The position numbers and the translations under genes are program-made. This document shows, piece after piece, positions 54,922-63,952 of a stretch of DNA of 64,000 bases. The notes beneath the pieces were generated by a model. It saw only the letters and a list, made by a program, of their open reading frames with translations. It did not search any database and had not been told where the DNA came from. Source of the DNA: Aphanomyces cochlioides (Eukaryota > Oomycota > Saprolegniomycetes > Saprolegniales > Verrucalvaceae); assembly GCA_019828595.1 (NCBI GenBank), contig JAHQRK010000041.1, positions 62,001 to 126,000 of the forward strand, given 5' to 3'. Each line of letters begins with the position of its first letter. Within the stretch, counting starts at the first letter, position 1.

Positions 54922-55804
54922 TTCCATACTATACTTCCCTCACCGTTTCAAACATACACTCATACAATACCTACAATGACAATCCATATCACACCCGTGC
55001 ATCATGTCACCGTCGTAGTCACCACTCGCTTCTCCGAATATCGACACATTTATACAGAGAAACTACGTCACCAGGCACACCGACGCTTCTCTCAGATAAA
55101 ACATTGTTGATAAACTCGAGACCTTCACTTCGACAATCTACACCAGCACATGGAACAAGAATTATACACTTTCATGACTGTCAAAAACATCCTATTCAGA
55201 AAGCCTCGAAAACACTACCACCATTTCTGTAGAATGTGAAACAAAATCAAGTCCAATCAAGATGATATGAACTGTTTGAAACAAGTTGAGCGATGTTGCT
55301 TGATGGATTGAGTACGATAAACAGTTGGTGTAGCTTTGCTGTTGTTTAGTGAAAAGAATTTAATGTTGTGCCGAATGGAAATATGATTGATATTCTGATT
55401 GAACATGTGTTTACCAGGTATATTTTTGTTTCATGGAAACCTATGAATTTGTTCTGCGGAGTATTGAGGATATACCCTCCCATTCCTTGCGCGAGCAGGA
55501 GACTGATATGCTCTCAATAAGTCGATGTACCGCACGAAACTTTGTTTCGGACAAGATTTCGATCCGAAGAAGAGTCAAAATCGGAACTGCTCGCGTATTT
55601 TAGACGGGTATCATGTCCATGTGAAATTTTGATGTCCATTGGTCGAATCGTGTTTTTGTGGAGAGATTGGAGTGTAAAGTGTTTGTTTTGATTGACGTGT
55701 GTTTGGTTACGATGTGCATAATGTCTGTGTCCGTGGTGGTTGTTTGCAGTGGAAAGGATTGTATGAGTGTATGTGTGGCACGGTGGGTATACGATAGTAT
55801 GGAA
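54922..55804 (-). repeat. Spacer 2 of the array (883 bp), flipped
   Basis: Reverse complement of the normal spacer 2, placed between the same kinds of neighbours. Both boundaries fall in the inverted tRNA-plus-flank repeats, as expected of recombination between the inverted tRNA copies. No gene recognised. Confidence 0.87.
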
Positions 55805-55818
55805 TCCTCTATAGCTCA
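55805..55818 (+). repeat. 14-nt tRNA-Asn fragment (duplication of A8)
   Basis: TCCTCTATAGCTCA directly before the 3' end of A8. Confidence 0.95.
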
Positions 55819-55896
55819 ATGTCAATGGGGAGTCTATTTGTAGTTAATGTAAACTACAAACTAATATTGCCCGAAGGCTCATCCCATTTCCAACTG
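55819..55896 (-). promoter_or_regulatory. Family A 3' UTR with predicted three-stem RNA structure
   Basis: 78 nt from the ORF3 stop to the element end (...CTCCCCATTGACAT on the minus strand). An outer AATGGG/CCCATT stem, a GCC-TTCG-GGC hairpin and a perfect 9-bp TTTGTAGTT/AACTACAAA hairpin with a 6-nt loop can be drawn. Family B keeps all three with different arms. Likely the RT recognition site. Confidence 0.62.
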
Positions 55897-57111
55897 CTAG
55901 GCTGAATTGGAAATCAATTTGGCTTTTCGTTTTCTTGATTCGCTTCGACGTTGGGACTTCGATTTCTTCGGTGTTTGTAAGCTAACACGGCGAATATGTC
56001 GGATAAAACTGACTCTTGGCATCTGACCCAGGGGGTATACATTTTCATTGTCTTGGATCATACATAGACTTCGGTCTATGCAGCGCTTGTATCGCTTGGC
56101 GAGGACCCAGCAATGGGATGTTGAATCAGTGACAGAAACAACCAAGAATTCTCCGTCAGGCTCATCCAATATCGCTCTACAGATATCACGAATTGGATCA
56201 CCCACCGATTGCTTGAGCAGTTGACGGGAGAATATGGCGTCGTTGTAGTGGAATCCATGTGTGTATGCCAGCTTGAGAAAATCATGCATCTTGGAAGGGG
56301 GAATGCCCGCGTCTTGAGGAACTCCATGGGCCTCTTTGAAACCCGAAATGACTTCTTCGCTGAGCTCAAAATTGGAGACATTCAAATTGGTAGCAACGAT
56401 TCGGATTGCAGCCGCAAGACAAGATTTGTCACTGTTGTTGCCAATTTCTAGCCACAGAGGATCCATCGCTCGAAATTCAGCAAGCGTTGGGGCGAGACCA
56501 GTGTTCGTGAGGAAGTGGGCTCCAGCTTGTCGCCATCGTTGGTACATCGCCACGGCTTCTTGACACCCGCTGAGGTCTTTTTCGTCGAACCAGTCTTTGT
56601 CGAGTCCATCCGGGCGTTGAAACTTCCAGTTGACTTGGTATTGAATAGTTGAAATTCGATTTCGCATTGATGCCACTTCGCGGTGGTCATCGATAAACAA
56701 CACTTCATCGATGTCATCATCGTCGGTTGGAATTCGCAGAGTGCGTGGGCGGTTGGTTGGGGCATCAGCCGTTGTCGCATTCGTTTGTGGCCTGGCTGGA
56801 ACAGAAACATCGTCCAATAGATCCATGAGGGATGGTAGCGGAGATCCATTGTCATTGCCCAAGGGGTCAAATTCGCGGGTGCTCGAGTTCAAAATGGACA
56901 TATCAGGAGTAAATTGGTGTTCTTCAGTTGTAACTGGACTTGAAGGACGAGTGTCGGATGATTGCGTCATAGGTACAGAAATCTCAACTCCATCCACTCC
57001 CTCAAGAGTAATCCCTGGAGACATCGAGCTCCCCACACCTCGTGTAGTTATGGGTCTCGACGTCTGCGCGGGGAGTACGCTATCGGCAGTGAAAATCGTT
57101 GAAGCTTCCAT
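55897..57111 (-). CDS. Family A ORF3: chromodomain + putative cysteine protease (intact element)
   Basis: 404 residues from the first ATG; the open frame extends upstream to 57273 (458 codons) but starts there after a TGA with no AUG. On the 458-codon count, ~190-250 is a chromodomain-like segment (VLFIDDHRE; QYQVNWKFQRPDG; DWFDEKDLSGC; YQRW), a domain that in other retroelements binds methylated histones. ~275-420 has D282-K-S-C285-L, S-H387-C-W-V-L and M-I-Q-D408-N, fitting a papain/OTU-type Cys-His-Asp site. The tail is basic. The ORF begins ~213 nt after the ORF2 stop. Family B lacks it entirely. Alternatives: a catalytically dead protease fold, or an unrelated fold. Biochemical role unknown. 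Confidence 0.68.
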   Translation of the reverse strand: MEASTIFTADSVLPAQTSRPITTRGVGSSMSPGITLEGVDGVEISVPMTQSSDTRPSSPVTTEEHQFTPDMSILNSSTREFDPLGNDNGSPLPSLMDLLDDVSVPARPQTNATTADAPTNRPRTLRIPTDDDDIDEVLFIDDHREVASMRNRISTIQYQVNWKFQRPDGLDKDWFDEKDLSGCQEAVAMYQRWRQAGAHFLTNTGLAPTLAEFRAMDPLWLEIGNNSDKSCLAAAIRIVATNLNVSNFELSEEVISGFKEAHGVPQDAGIPPSKMHDFLKLAYTHGFHYNDAIFSRQLLKQSVGDPIRDICRAILDEPDGEFLVVSVTDSTSHCWVLAKRYKRCIDRSLCMIQDNENVYPLGQMPRVSFIRHIRRVSLQTPKKSKSQRRSESRKRKAKLISNSA

Positions 57112-57324
57112 TGTTGTTGTCTTGGGTAAAATCAAAAGTGAGTCTTGGAGAATTGTTTTGAGATTCTCACTGAACTTATTCTCAGTTGCGACACTTGAGT
57201 CAGGCACGATTTGATTGGGCAGTGAAATGTTTTGCGCGGATCGTGAGTGATGGTCGCCAGGATTCCCAATCAAAAATTCAGCTGGGATACCAAGTCAAGA
57301 ATACAGCTGGGGCTTGTAATCAAA

Positions 57325-60300
57325 TTACTGGTGTTCAACTCGAAAAGACATGGGATATTTTTCGAATAGCTCGTTGTATCCAGCTTGAGAGAAAAGGACT
57401 GAGACCGCTTCGATGATGTTTCGATAGTCGAAGTCGTCAGGCGAGAGCAAACGAATTGTTCGCCTGATGGAAGCTGTCCAACTGACAAATATAATCTCGT
57501 TCCATAGTAAAATCGGTAGAGGCCTTTTGCCATCGAACTTGGTTGCATTTCTTTGAGTCCATAAGGAGTACGTGATGGAAGCACAAAGGAGGGACCATAA
57601 TTTGAATAATGCGTCATGCAGGTGTTTTCCTCGCGTATTGGTCTTGAAGCGACTGATATTCGTGGTGGTTGCCCAATCAAACTTAACACCATAAGCTCTC
57701 CATGCTCGCTCTTGGAACATCCAAACTTGATGTACATGATGACATGTATGGAAGGCATGATGAAAAGTCTCAACATCCGAGCAATCTTCATAGACACAAC
57801 AAATAGCGTCAGGGTTTTGGATCTGCATATAGGAAAACCTCGAGTTGACGGGTAACATCTTCATGTGCAATCGAAACCATACATCGCCTTGAACAGGTGG
57901 AGGTAGATTACACACAGTACGAATGAGACGGATATACTTTGCTATGTCTTTGTCAGTTCTTGTCGTAGTCTTCATAGGATGTATAGCTTCAGTCTGGGGG
58001 GCGTGGTAAGCTAAATTCACCACGTTTTTCTTGGGCCACGACTCGAAAGGTAAATCAGCATCCTTGATTCTGGCTGTAAACGGATGTTGACAAGTCGGGA
58101 CATTAGGCAGTGGCGACCCTTGCCGAATGTCAAACGATCGAACAACTTTGTCGAAGATTCGTGTGAGTTGATTGTAAATGTCGGTTGTGCGGGGCAATGT
58201 GGCAAAGTCCATGACTCCGTCCTGGTTTAGACAAACTTGGGCAGCTGGATTGTTCGACGACATTCGGTTCACGAACATGGTCTCTGTTGGCCAAGCGCCA
58301 TGTGGGGTCAGGAAATCCTTCAGGCATCTGAGACCATTTTTGGCCCCGTGGCGGCACCAGAGACGCATGTCTTCATCTTTCACGACATTTGCTAACATCT
58401 TAGCAGAGCCGAAGTGCATTGCGTCGTAGGCTGTGAGCCATACCGGGAGGTTCAGTACCGTGTCGAGATTTGGAGGCACGCCGATTCGCTTACTCATGTC
58501 TGTGGCTGACCAATGTTTCCAAGTATCAAGCCACAGTGGATGGAGCTCGCGAAGCAAAAGCCACTTGGAGCTTGCATTTGGGTAGTATGAAAGAAAATCG
58601 AATGGGTGACTGTCTCGGAATAACTGATGTATTGTGCGGCTAAATTGTCGCTGTACAAGTTTCTTCCACACCAGGATTTCACCAGGAGAATCGGCAGACA
58701 TAAAGAGCTGTAAACGAAGAAGGCGTTGTGTTCGCAGCCTCGATGCAATGTGGGGGATTCCCAAGCCTAAAGGCTTGTCGTACTGCCACCTTCTATGGAT
58801 TGAGGGACGGTAACTCTCATCGAGCTGGGTCTTGCGGCAAAGTATGAACTTGTTTAACATTTGTTGCCACGTAACGACCATAGCAGGAGGCACAGGTACA
58901 ACGGCTGTTACATGCCACAACATAGATAGCAACATCGTGGAGGCAATAAGCTTTCGGCCCTGCAATGTCCTTGCTCGTTTACCCCATAGTTGAAAGGACG
59001 AGATGAATTTGTCGTTGAGTTTTTGAAGTTGGGAGTCAGCCGAAAGTCGATGGCCAAAGAGAATACCAAGATATTTCGTACACTGACCAGTTGGTACGAT
59101 ATTGAGCAAACCATCTGCTTCGATGTCTTCTTGATCGAGATGGTCGTTGAGAACCAAGGTCATGCACTTGGAACGATTCAGACGGGCCCCTGAAGCCGTG
59201 CAAAACTCTTCCACAATTGCCATTTGCTCCACAGCAGATTGCAGCGAGTTTGATAACAACGTCGAGTCGTCGGCAAAGAATATACTCGTAATAACTGAGT
59301 CGTGGGGGAGAGCGATTCCAAGATGTGGGGACGCTCGGAGCATCTCACCAAGAGGTTCTAGGTATAGGACGAACAGTAGGCATGATAAAGGACAGCCTTG
59401 TTTGACGCCTCGGGTAGGTCGGATCTTAGGGCCAAGCTCGCCATTGAAGATGATCTGGACCAAAGGTGAGTCGTACAAAAGAGCTACCCACGCAATGAAA
59501 CCATCACCAGTGTTGACTTCTCTCAGCACATCAAGCATGAATTCTCGATCCACCATGTCGTACGCTTTCGAAAAGTCAAGGAATGTTGCATAGTAGTCGT
59601 GATCTTCGTTGGTGCAAAACGTTTGCAAAGTTTGCACAAGCAGGACGTGGTCATGCAGCCGTCGTCCTGGGACAAAGCCAGCTTGACTTGGGTGAATGAG
59701 ATGAGGAGCTACTGTAGCCAGGCGATAAGCGAGGGCACGGGATAGTATCTTCACCTCCACTGACATGAGTGCAATAGGTCGGTAGTTTCCAGGATCGCCT
59801 CGATCACCAGCTTTGAAGAGCAGAGCCACAGCACTACGCCTTTGTTGAAGGAGTAGTTTACCGTGGTGGTGAAGTTGGTAGTTGAAGACCCTGACCAGGA
59901 TTTCGGAGAAAGCCTCGGGTGCTACTTGGAAGAAGGCCGCTGGCCATCCATCAGGACCAGGAGACTTGTTTGGACTCATTGTCTTGAGAGCACTACACAG
60001 CTCGGCTGCTGTGATAGGTCTGTCTAGCTCCTCGCGTTGCTCATCATTGAGTTTGCGGGAGATAAACCGTATGACAGCCCTCCGCCTCGCCCGGTTTAGC
60101 CGAGGTTGTTCGCCACGAGTGGTAGTCATTATTGCCTTCCAATGGGCAGTGAATCTCTCTTTGATAGTGGTAGGATCAGACACGGGAATGCCATCGACGT
60201 TGACCGTCGTGATAGGAACCTTGAGTCCTTGTGGCCTTCGAAAGAAGTGGCTCGTACCGCGTTCGTTGACATTTGCATGAAAATCGAATTGCTGATCCAT

Positions 60301-61440
60301 GCGGTATTGGCGATATTCGATTCGTGCGTTTTCCAGCGCCAACCGAGTAGCATCAACGGCAGCCTCGTCGAGCAAGCCAGCTTCGTATGATCGTTGTGCA
60401 GATATATGTCTCAGTTTTAGGCTTTTGAGCTCGTGTTGCATGGATTGGAGGTGGTGGCGATGACATTGTTGTAAACGTCGTTTGATTCGCTTAAGCCACC
60501 CATACCAGACGGCTCCCATGTTTGTCGATTCGTCCGCACGCATCTCAGAGAGGAGGTGTGATGCCTCTTCTCGTATGGCTTTGATGACGAGCGGGTCTTT
60601 GAGTAGCTCTCTCGGCAGCCTCCAGTAGCCACGGGTCGTGGGTGTATGACTTGTAGAGAGAACGACAGTGTGCTCCAAGTGATCTCCGGCAAAGCTGTTA
60701 GTGGCATATTTTGAGCTTTGGTAGGATTGGGCAACTAAATCTTGGTCAATGAACCAGTAGTCCAGACGATTGCTTCGTCCTGGACCGCTTGCCAGTCTTT
60801 CGTGAGGGTGGTGTAGGCGCCACGCGTCGATGACTCCTAGTTGTGACAGCCAGGCAAGACATTCGACTTTTCCAAAGGTGTGATCTTGCCGTGGTTTGGA
60901 AGCATCGAGGTGTTCGTTGACAGGAAGGTTAAAATCTCCCCCAACCAGGTGTACACTGTTAGCTTCAAAAGCGCGAGGGAGACTGTCAAAGAAACTAGCC
61001 CGATGTTGAGGGGTAACTGGCGCGTAGATGTTGTGGATGTAGACTGGGGTTTCATCCCAGTACGTTTTGATCACAATATAACGGCCAGGGATATCGTGTT
61101 GTGATAAGTGCACCAGGCTTGAGAATCCAGGCATCGATTCGTGAAAGTATGATGCAACGCCACATCGACGGTTGTTCAAATTGTCCGTGCGGGTTGTTCG
61201 TAAGTCGTTGGTAAAAAGTTTGTACTTGCTAACACCCACTTCGTTGTCGAGGTGAGTGTGGAAAGTGTCAAGATGTTTTGCGTTGTTGAGTTTCGTTTCT
61301 TGAAAGAGAACAGCTTGTGTCGGTTTCCGAAGACGCCGTGCAACAAGATGTCCGTTTTCTTTCAGCCCATTGAGGTTGCTCGTCGTCACTTCAAGTATGG
61401 GGAGCTTGACAAAATGACCAGCCGCGACCACTTTAGCCAC
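57325..61440 (-). CDS. Family A ORF2: APE endonuclease-reverse transcriptase (intact)
   Basis: 1371 codons from a GTG that overlaps the ORF1 stop (CGTGGCTAAAG). An in-frame TAG lies 27 nt upstream and the first AUG is Met103, inside the endonuclease, so a non-AUG or coupled start is implied. Endonuclease: NLNGL, QETK (Glu48), YAPV, GGDFN (Asp169), SNRLDY (Asp227), AGDH (His254). Reverse transcriptase: NKSPGPDGWP 491-500, motif A LDFSKAYD (Asp622), motif B RGVKQGCPLSC from 677, FADD (Asp724/725), KYLGILFG near 789. C-terminal Cys/His finger 1214-1233. No RNase H. Role: cut the tRNA-Asn A box and prime cDNA synthesis there. Close in sequence to family B ORF2. Confidence 0.94.
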   Translation of the reverse strand: MAKVVAAGHFVKLPILEVTTSNLNGLKENGHLVARRLRKPTQAVLFQETKLNNAKHLDTFHTHLDNEVGVSKYKLFTNDLRTTRTDNLNNRRCGVASYFHESMPGFSSLVHLSQHDIPGRYIVIKTYWDETPVYIHNIYAPVTPQHRASFFDSLPRAFEANSVHLVGGDFNLPVNEHLDASKPRQDHTFGKVECLAWLSQLGVIDAWRLHHPHERLASGPGRSNRLDYWFIDQDLVAQSYQSSKYATNSFAGDHLEHTVVLSTSHTPTTRGYWRLPRELLKDPLVIKAIREEASHLLSEMRADESTNMGAVWYGWLKRIKRRLQQCHRHHLQSMQHELKSLKLRHISAQRSYEAGLLDEAAVDATRLALENARIEYRQYRMDQQFDFHANVNERGTSHFFRRPQGLKVPITTVNVDGIPVSDPTTIKERFTAHWKAIMTTTRGEQPRLNRARRRAVIRFISRKLNDEQREELDRPITAAELCSALKTMSPNKSPGPDGWPAAFFQVAPEAFSEILVRVFNYQLHHHGKLLLQQRRSAVALLFKAGDRGDPGNYRPIALMSVEVKILSRALAYRLATVAPHLIHPSQAGFVPGRRLHDHVLLVQTLQTFCTNEDHDYYATFLDFSKAYDMVDREFMLDVLREVNTGDGFIAWVALLYDSPLVQIIFNGELGPKIRPTRGVKQGCPLSCLLFVLYLEPLGEMLRASPHLGIALPHDSVITSIFFADDSTLLSNSLQSAVEQMAIVEEFCTASGARLNRSKCMTLVLNDHLDQEDIEADGLLNIVPTGQCTKYLGILFGHRLSADSQLQKLNDKFISSFQLWGKRARTLQGRKLIASTMLLSMLWHVTAVVPVPPAMVVTWQQMLNKFILCRKTQLDESYRPSIHRRWQYDKPLGLGIPHIASRLRTQRLLRLQLFMSADSPGEILVWKKLVQRQFSRTIHQLFRDSHPFDFLSYYPNASSKWLLLRELHPLWLDTWKHWSATDMSKRIGVPPNLDTVLNLPVWLTAYDAMHFGSAKMLANVVKDEDMRLWCRHGAKNGLRCLKDFLTPHGAWPTETMFVNRMSSNNPAAQVCLNQDGVMDFATLPRTTDIYNQLTRIFDKVVRSFDIRQGSPLPNVPTCQHPFTARIKDADLPFESWPKKNVVNLAYHAPQTEAIHPMKTTTRTDKDIAKYIRLIRTVCNLPPPVQGDVWFRLHMKMLPVNSRFSYMQIQNPDAICCVYEDCSDVETFHHAFHTCHHVHQVWMFQERAWRAYGVKFDWATTTNISRFKTNTRGKHLHDALFKLWSLLCASITYSLWTQRNATKFDGKRPLPILLWNEIIFVSWTASIRRTIRLLSPDDFDYRNIIEAVSVLFSQAGYNELFEKYPMSFRVEHQ

Positions 61441-63898
61441 GGGAAGCGATCGTTGTGAGATCCGCTAGGTCGCCGTGAATTAAAGTAGGTTCGCTTGGGT
61501 GAAACATGACTTGATTGTGGAGAGTGATATCCAAATCGTTGCTTTCGTGTAGTTGAAGGATTTTTGTCATGATGTGACACATCGATTCTCCGTCGCCAGT
61601 GTACATGAATTCCATTCTGTTCCATATGTGGAGGCCAAGGTCGGTGTACATCAGGAGTGACATGAGCGTTTCGGAGGATAGACTGCGTTTACCAAGGCGA
61701 GAGGGTAACGCTGTCACTGGACTTTTTGTTGAGGCCAAAATTGCCGCATCGCTATTGAAATATAGTGGAGCATGAACTGCCATCAATACTTCTGCAATGG
61801 CCAGCACTTCTTCGACTTCAACTCTGTTGAGGACGATGTCATCATCGGTGATGATTGCCTCGATGAGTGGGAGGTTGTTGACCATCTTCTGGTCACTGAA
61901 CACCGAGATCACGTGGTCGTGAGTGATTGGAGTGCCGAATGTTGCCTCGTAGAGCTGACCAAAAGATTTTGTGCCACCACCAGACGCTCTTAGCCAACGA
62001 TTAAGCAGTCGAAGACGAACAAAGTATTCGAAGCTGTCACGATTGGAGACAAAAATTTGGTGCAGTTGCAGTCCAAATTCGATTGGCGCACGTTCTAGAT
62101 GGATGCAGATCGTGTCAACACGCCCGTCCGTAATCAATTTCAATAAGTTGAAGGAATCGTGCGCTAACGCTTCCTTAACTTGGGCCGGGATATGTTGTGG
62201 TGCGTTTTGAGCCTTGGTGTCAAGGTCGTTGAGCTCGGCAAGTATGGCATCGAGAGACTTCTCAAACCTTTGGATTGAGCCCTCGTGGGGTTTGATCCCG
62301 CTAATGAACTCTTCAGCGGCAACGTGCACCTTGTCACCAGATTTGAGTGTCAGCTTTGGAACAATTACTTTGACAGTGGTGTTGCCAACTGTCGTTTCGT
62401 GTTCCTCGGGCTCAACATTAGCGCGTTCGTCCAGAGCCGCAAACATGTTCGGGGAGATCCAGGGACGATCAGGAGCTGGGATTGAGCCAGCGGAGATTGG
62501 GGTTTTCTTTCTTTTGCCTGTAGTTTGAACTTCAGTCCATTCCTTGTTGCTGTCTCGGGTCGTTTTCTGCCGTTTGGCAGTGGATGTCGAGACAGCGGCG
62601 TCTCCCCGTGGGCGGTGAGGGGTTGCGTGAAGTCCATGTTGGGTGGCGATTACATCGAGGTCAAGGCGCGCGAGCTTCTTGTCACGGTAAAACCATCCTT
62701 GACCAAACACGCGGAGGCACCGACCCTTGAAAATGAATTCTTCAATTGATCGACCGTCATTGTGCATAGATTCGGGTATAGCTGTCCCTTCAAAATACAA
62801 GCGATAACGAGAGCTAGCCAAGCCAGTCGTCGAGGAAACTGTGGAGTATGAGCCCCACAAAAAGCGTGGCTCAAGCTTTGACATGATGCTGAACATGAGA
62901 CGTTCTTCATCCTGTCCTTGGAGACCAGATGGGATATCGATGAAATATCCATCAAGTATATGGGGCTCAGTCATGACAAATCTCTGAGAGCTGCCATCCT
63001 TTGCCACTTGGATCTTGAGAGAGACTCCACGCAGCTTTTTAAGAGCATCTTCAGAGGCTATGCCCCACTTGAGAAGACGATTGGAGACATCTTTCTCGCA
63101 CTTGATGACATCGACAAATGCATCGTCCAAATCAAGCGCTTGGTTGTCAAACAATAGAGATGTCATTGCCTTGGAGATGTCGATGTATTTGGTGTATTGG
63201 CCAGTGGACATTTGTAGCCAGCCAACAACATCTCTGGGGGAATGTTTTTGGATGGGCAAAGTGTCGTCAAACGTGAGAGATCCTGTCGCGCGTTTTTGCA
63301 ACAAGGACGCCAGCTCGGCCATAGTTGGTCGATAATGGCCGACGTCACTGTTCCGCTGAGCCTTGGCAGATTTAGCTCTCTGCTTGGCTTGGAATTCCCA
63401 CACGCATTCGTTTGGCTTTTTGGTCGAGGTGTTCGACTCGGGTGGTATTGGCACGGAGCGTGTTGTAGCAGGAGGCGAGGCATCGATTTGAGCTTCAGGC
63501 TCCATTTCCACATCAACATTGGTGTCGCGAATCGATTGGTCTTCAGAGCGCGGCTCCAGCTCAGTGGCTTGAGTAATCGGTGGGGTATGTGGTTGGTTGT
63601 TGTTGGAGATATCCTCTATGTCTTCATCAGGCATCGGAGAAACATTATCCTTGTTGACAGTTTTGTCGCTGGTACGAGCGCTTGGTAATGGCACGCGACC
63701 ACCGAGTGTAGCAAGACGTATGGGCGGTTGAGCAGCAGGCGGAGTTTTGTCGATGATTGAGTCAGGTTCATCGTCATCATCATCGTCAACAATCACCTCC
63801 ATGATACTAGAAGCGTCCGAGGTATTGCGAAAGGGAGAGGCAGAAAAAGCTGAGGGCTTGTGTGCATGAGCACGGCTGGAAGAGCGGGTAGTCGCCAT
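61433..63898 (-). CDS. Family A ORF1 protein (821 aa, intact element)
   Basis: Starts at the first ATG, 54 nt from the element's 5' junction. Same organisation as in A6: acidic/Ser-Pro-rich N-terminus to ~165, core shared with family B at ~166-420, basic KRKKTP patch near 462, SPNMFAALDER near 482, and a mostly helical-looking C-terminus ending SRG. No CCHC knuckle or confident RRM. The stop codon overlaps the ORF2 start by 8 nt, in a +1-shifted frame. Presumed RNA-binding structural protein. Confidence 0.86.
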   Translation of the reverse strand: MATTRSSSRAHAHKPSAFSASPFRNTSDASSIMEVIVDDDDDDEPDSIIDKTPPAAQPPIRLATLGGRVPLPSARTSDKTVNKDNVSPMPDEDIEDISNNNQPHTPPITQATELEPRSEDQSIRDTNVDVEMEPEAQIDASPPATTRSVPIPPESNTSTKKPNECVWEFQAKQRAKSAKAQRNSDVGHYRPTMAELASLLQKRATGSLTFDDTLPIQKHSPRDVVGWLQMSTGQYTKYIDISKAMTSLLFDNQALDLDDAFVDVIKCEKDVSNRLLKWGIASEDALKKLRGVSLKIQVAKDGSSQRFVMTEPHILDGYFIDIPSGLQGQDEERLMFSIMSKLEPRFLWGSYSTVSSTTGLASSRYRLYFEGTAIPESMHNDGRSIEEFIFKGRCLRVFGQGWFYRDKKLARLDLDVIATQHGLHATPHRPRGDAAVSTSTAKRQKTTRDSNKEWTEVQTTGKRKKTPISAGSIPAPDRPWISPNMFAALDERANVEPEEHETTVGNTTVKVIVPKLTLKSGDKVHVAAEEFISGIKPHEGSIQRFEKSLDAILAELNDLDTKAQNAPQHIPAQVKEALAHDSFNLLKLITDGRVDTICIHLERAPIEFGLQLHQIFVSNRDSFEYFVRLRLLNRWLRASGGGTKSFGQLYEATFGTPITHDHVISVFSDQKMVNNLPLIEAIITDDDIVLNRVEVEEVLAIAEVLMAVHAPLYFNSDAAILASTKSPVTALPSRLGKRSLSSETLMSLLMYTDLGLHIWNRMEFMYTGDGESMCHIMTKILQLHESNDLDITLHNQVMFHPSEPTLIHGDLADLTTIASRG

Positions 63899-63952
63899 GT
63901 TGTCAGTTTTGGACAGTGGTACTGCGGGGTAGCTGGCAAATTGGAAACTTCA
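63899..63952 (-). promoter_or_regulatory. Family A 5' UTR with conserved element start
   Basis: Two or three extra bases (TGA) follow the tRNA, then AGTTTCCAATTTGCCAGC, part of a 35-nt block identical to family B's start. After it the families diverge until CTGACAA just before the ORF1 ATG. Likely internal promoter. Resemblance of TTTCC-AATTTG to an oomycete Inr/FPR is suggestive only. Confidence 0.5.

Larger units (their letters stand above)
55819..63952 (-). mobile_element. Family A LINE copy A8, full length, all three ORFs open (8134 bp)
   Basis: A complete, apparently intact element: 5' UTR, ORF1, ORF2, ORF3 and structured 3' UTR, in the usual antisense orientation to a tRNA-Asn site. 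It is followed by another 14-nt fragment and the 3' end of a family B element, so the tRNA it rebuilt was hit again. Best candidate for an active family A source in the window. Confidence 0.95.

Noticed and set aside
57325..61440. RNase H domain at the ORF2 C-terminus
   Set aside because: After the Cys/His finger I see no DEDD-type RNase H motif series; the last ~140 residues are unassigned.
61433..63898. CCHC zinc knuckle or Gag-like protein in ORF1
   Set aside because: ORF1 of both families has very few cysteines and no CX2CX4HX4C pattern.
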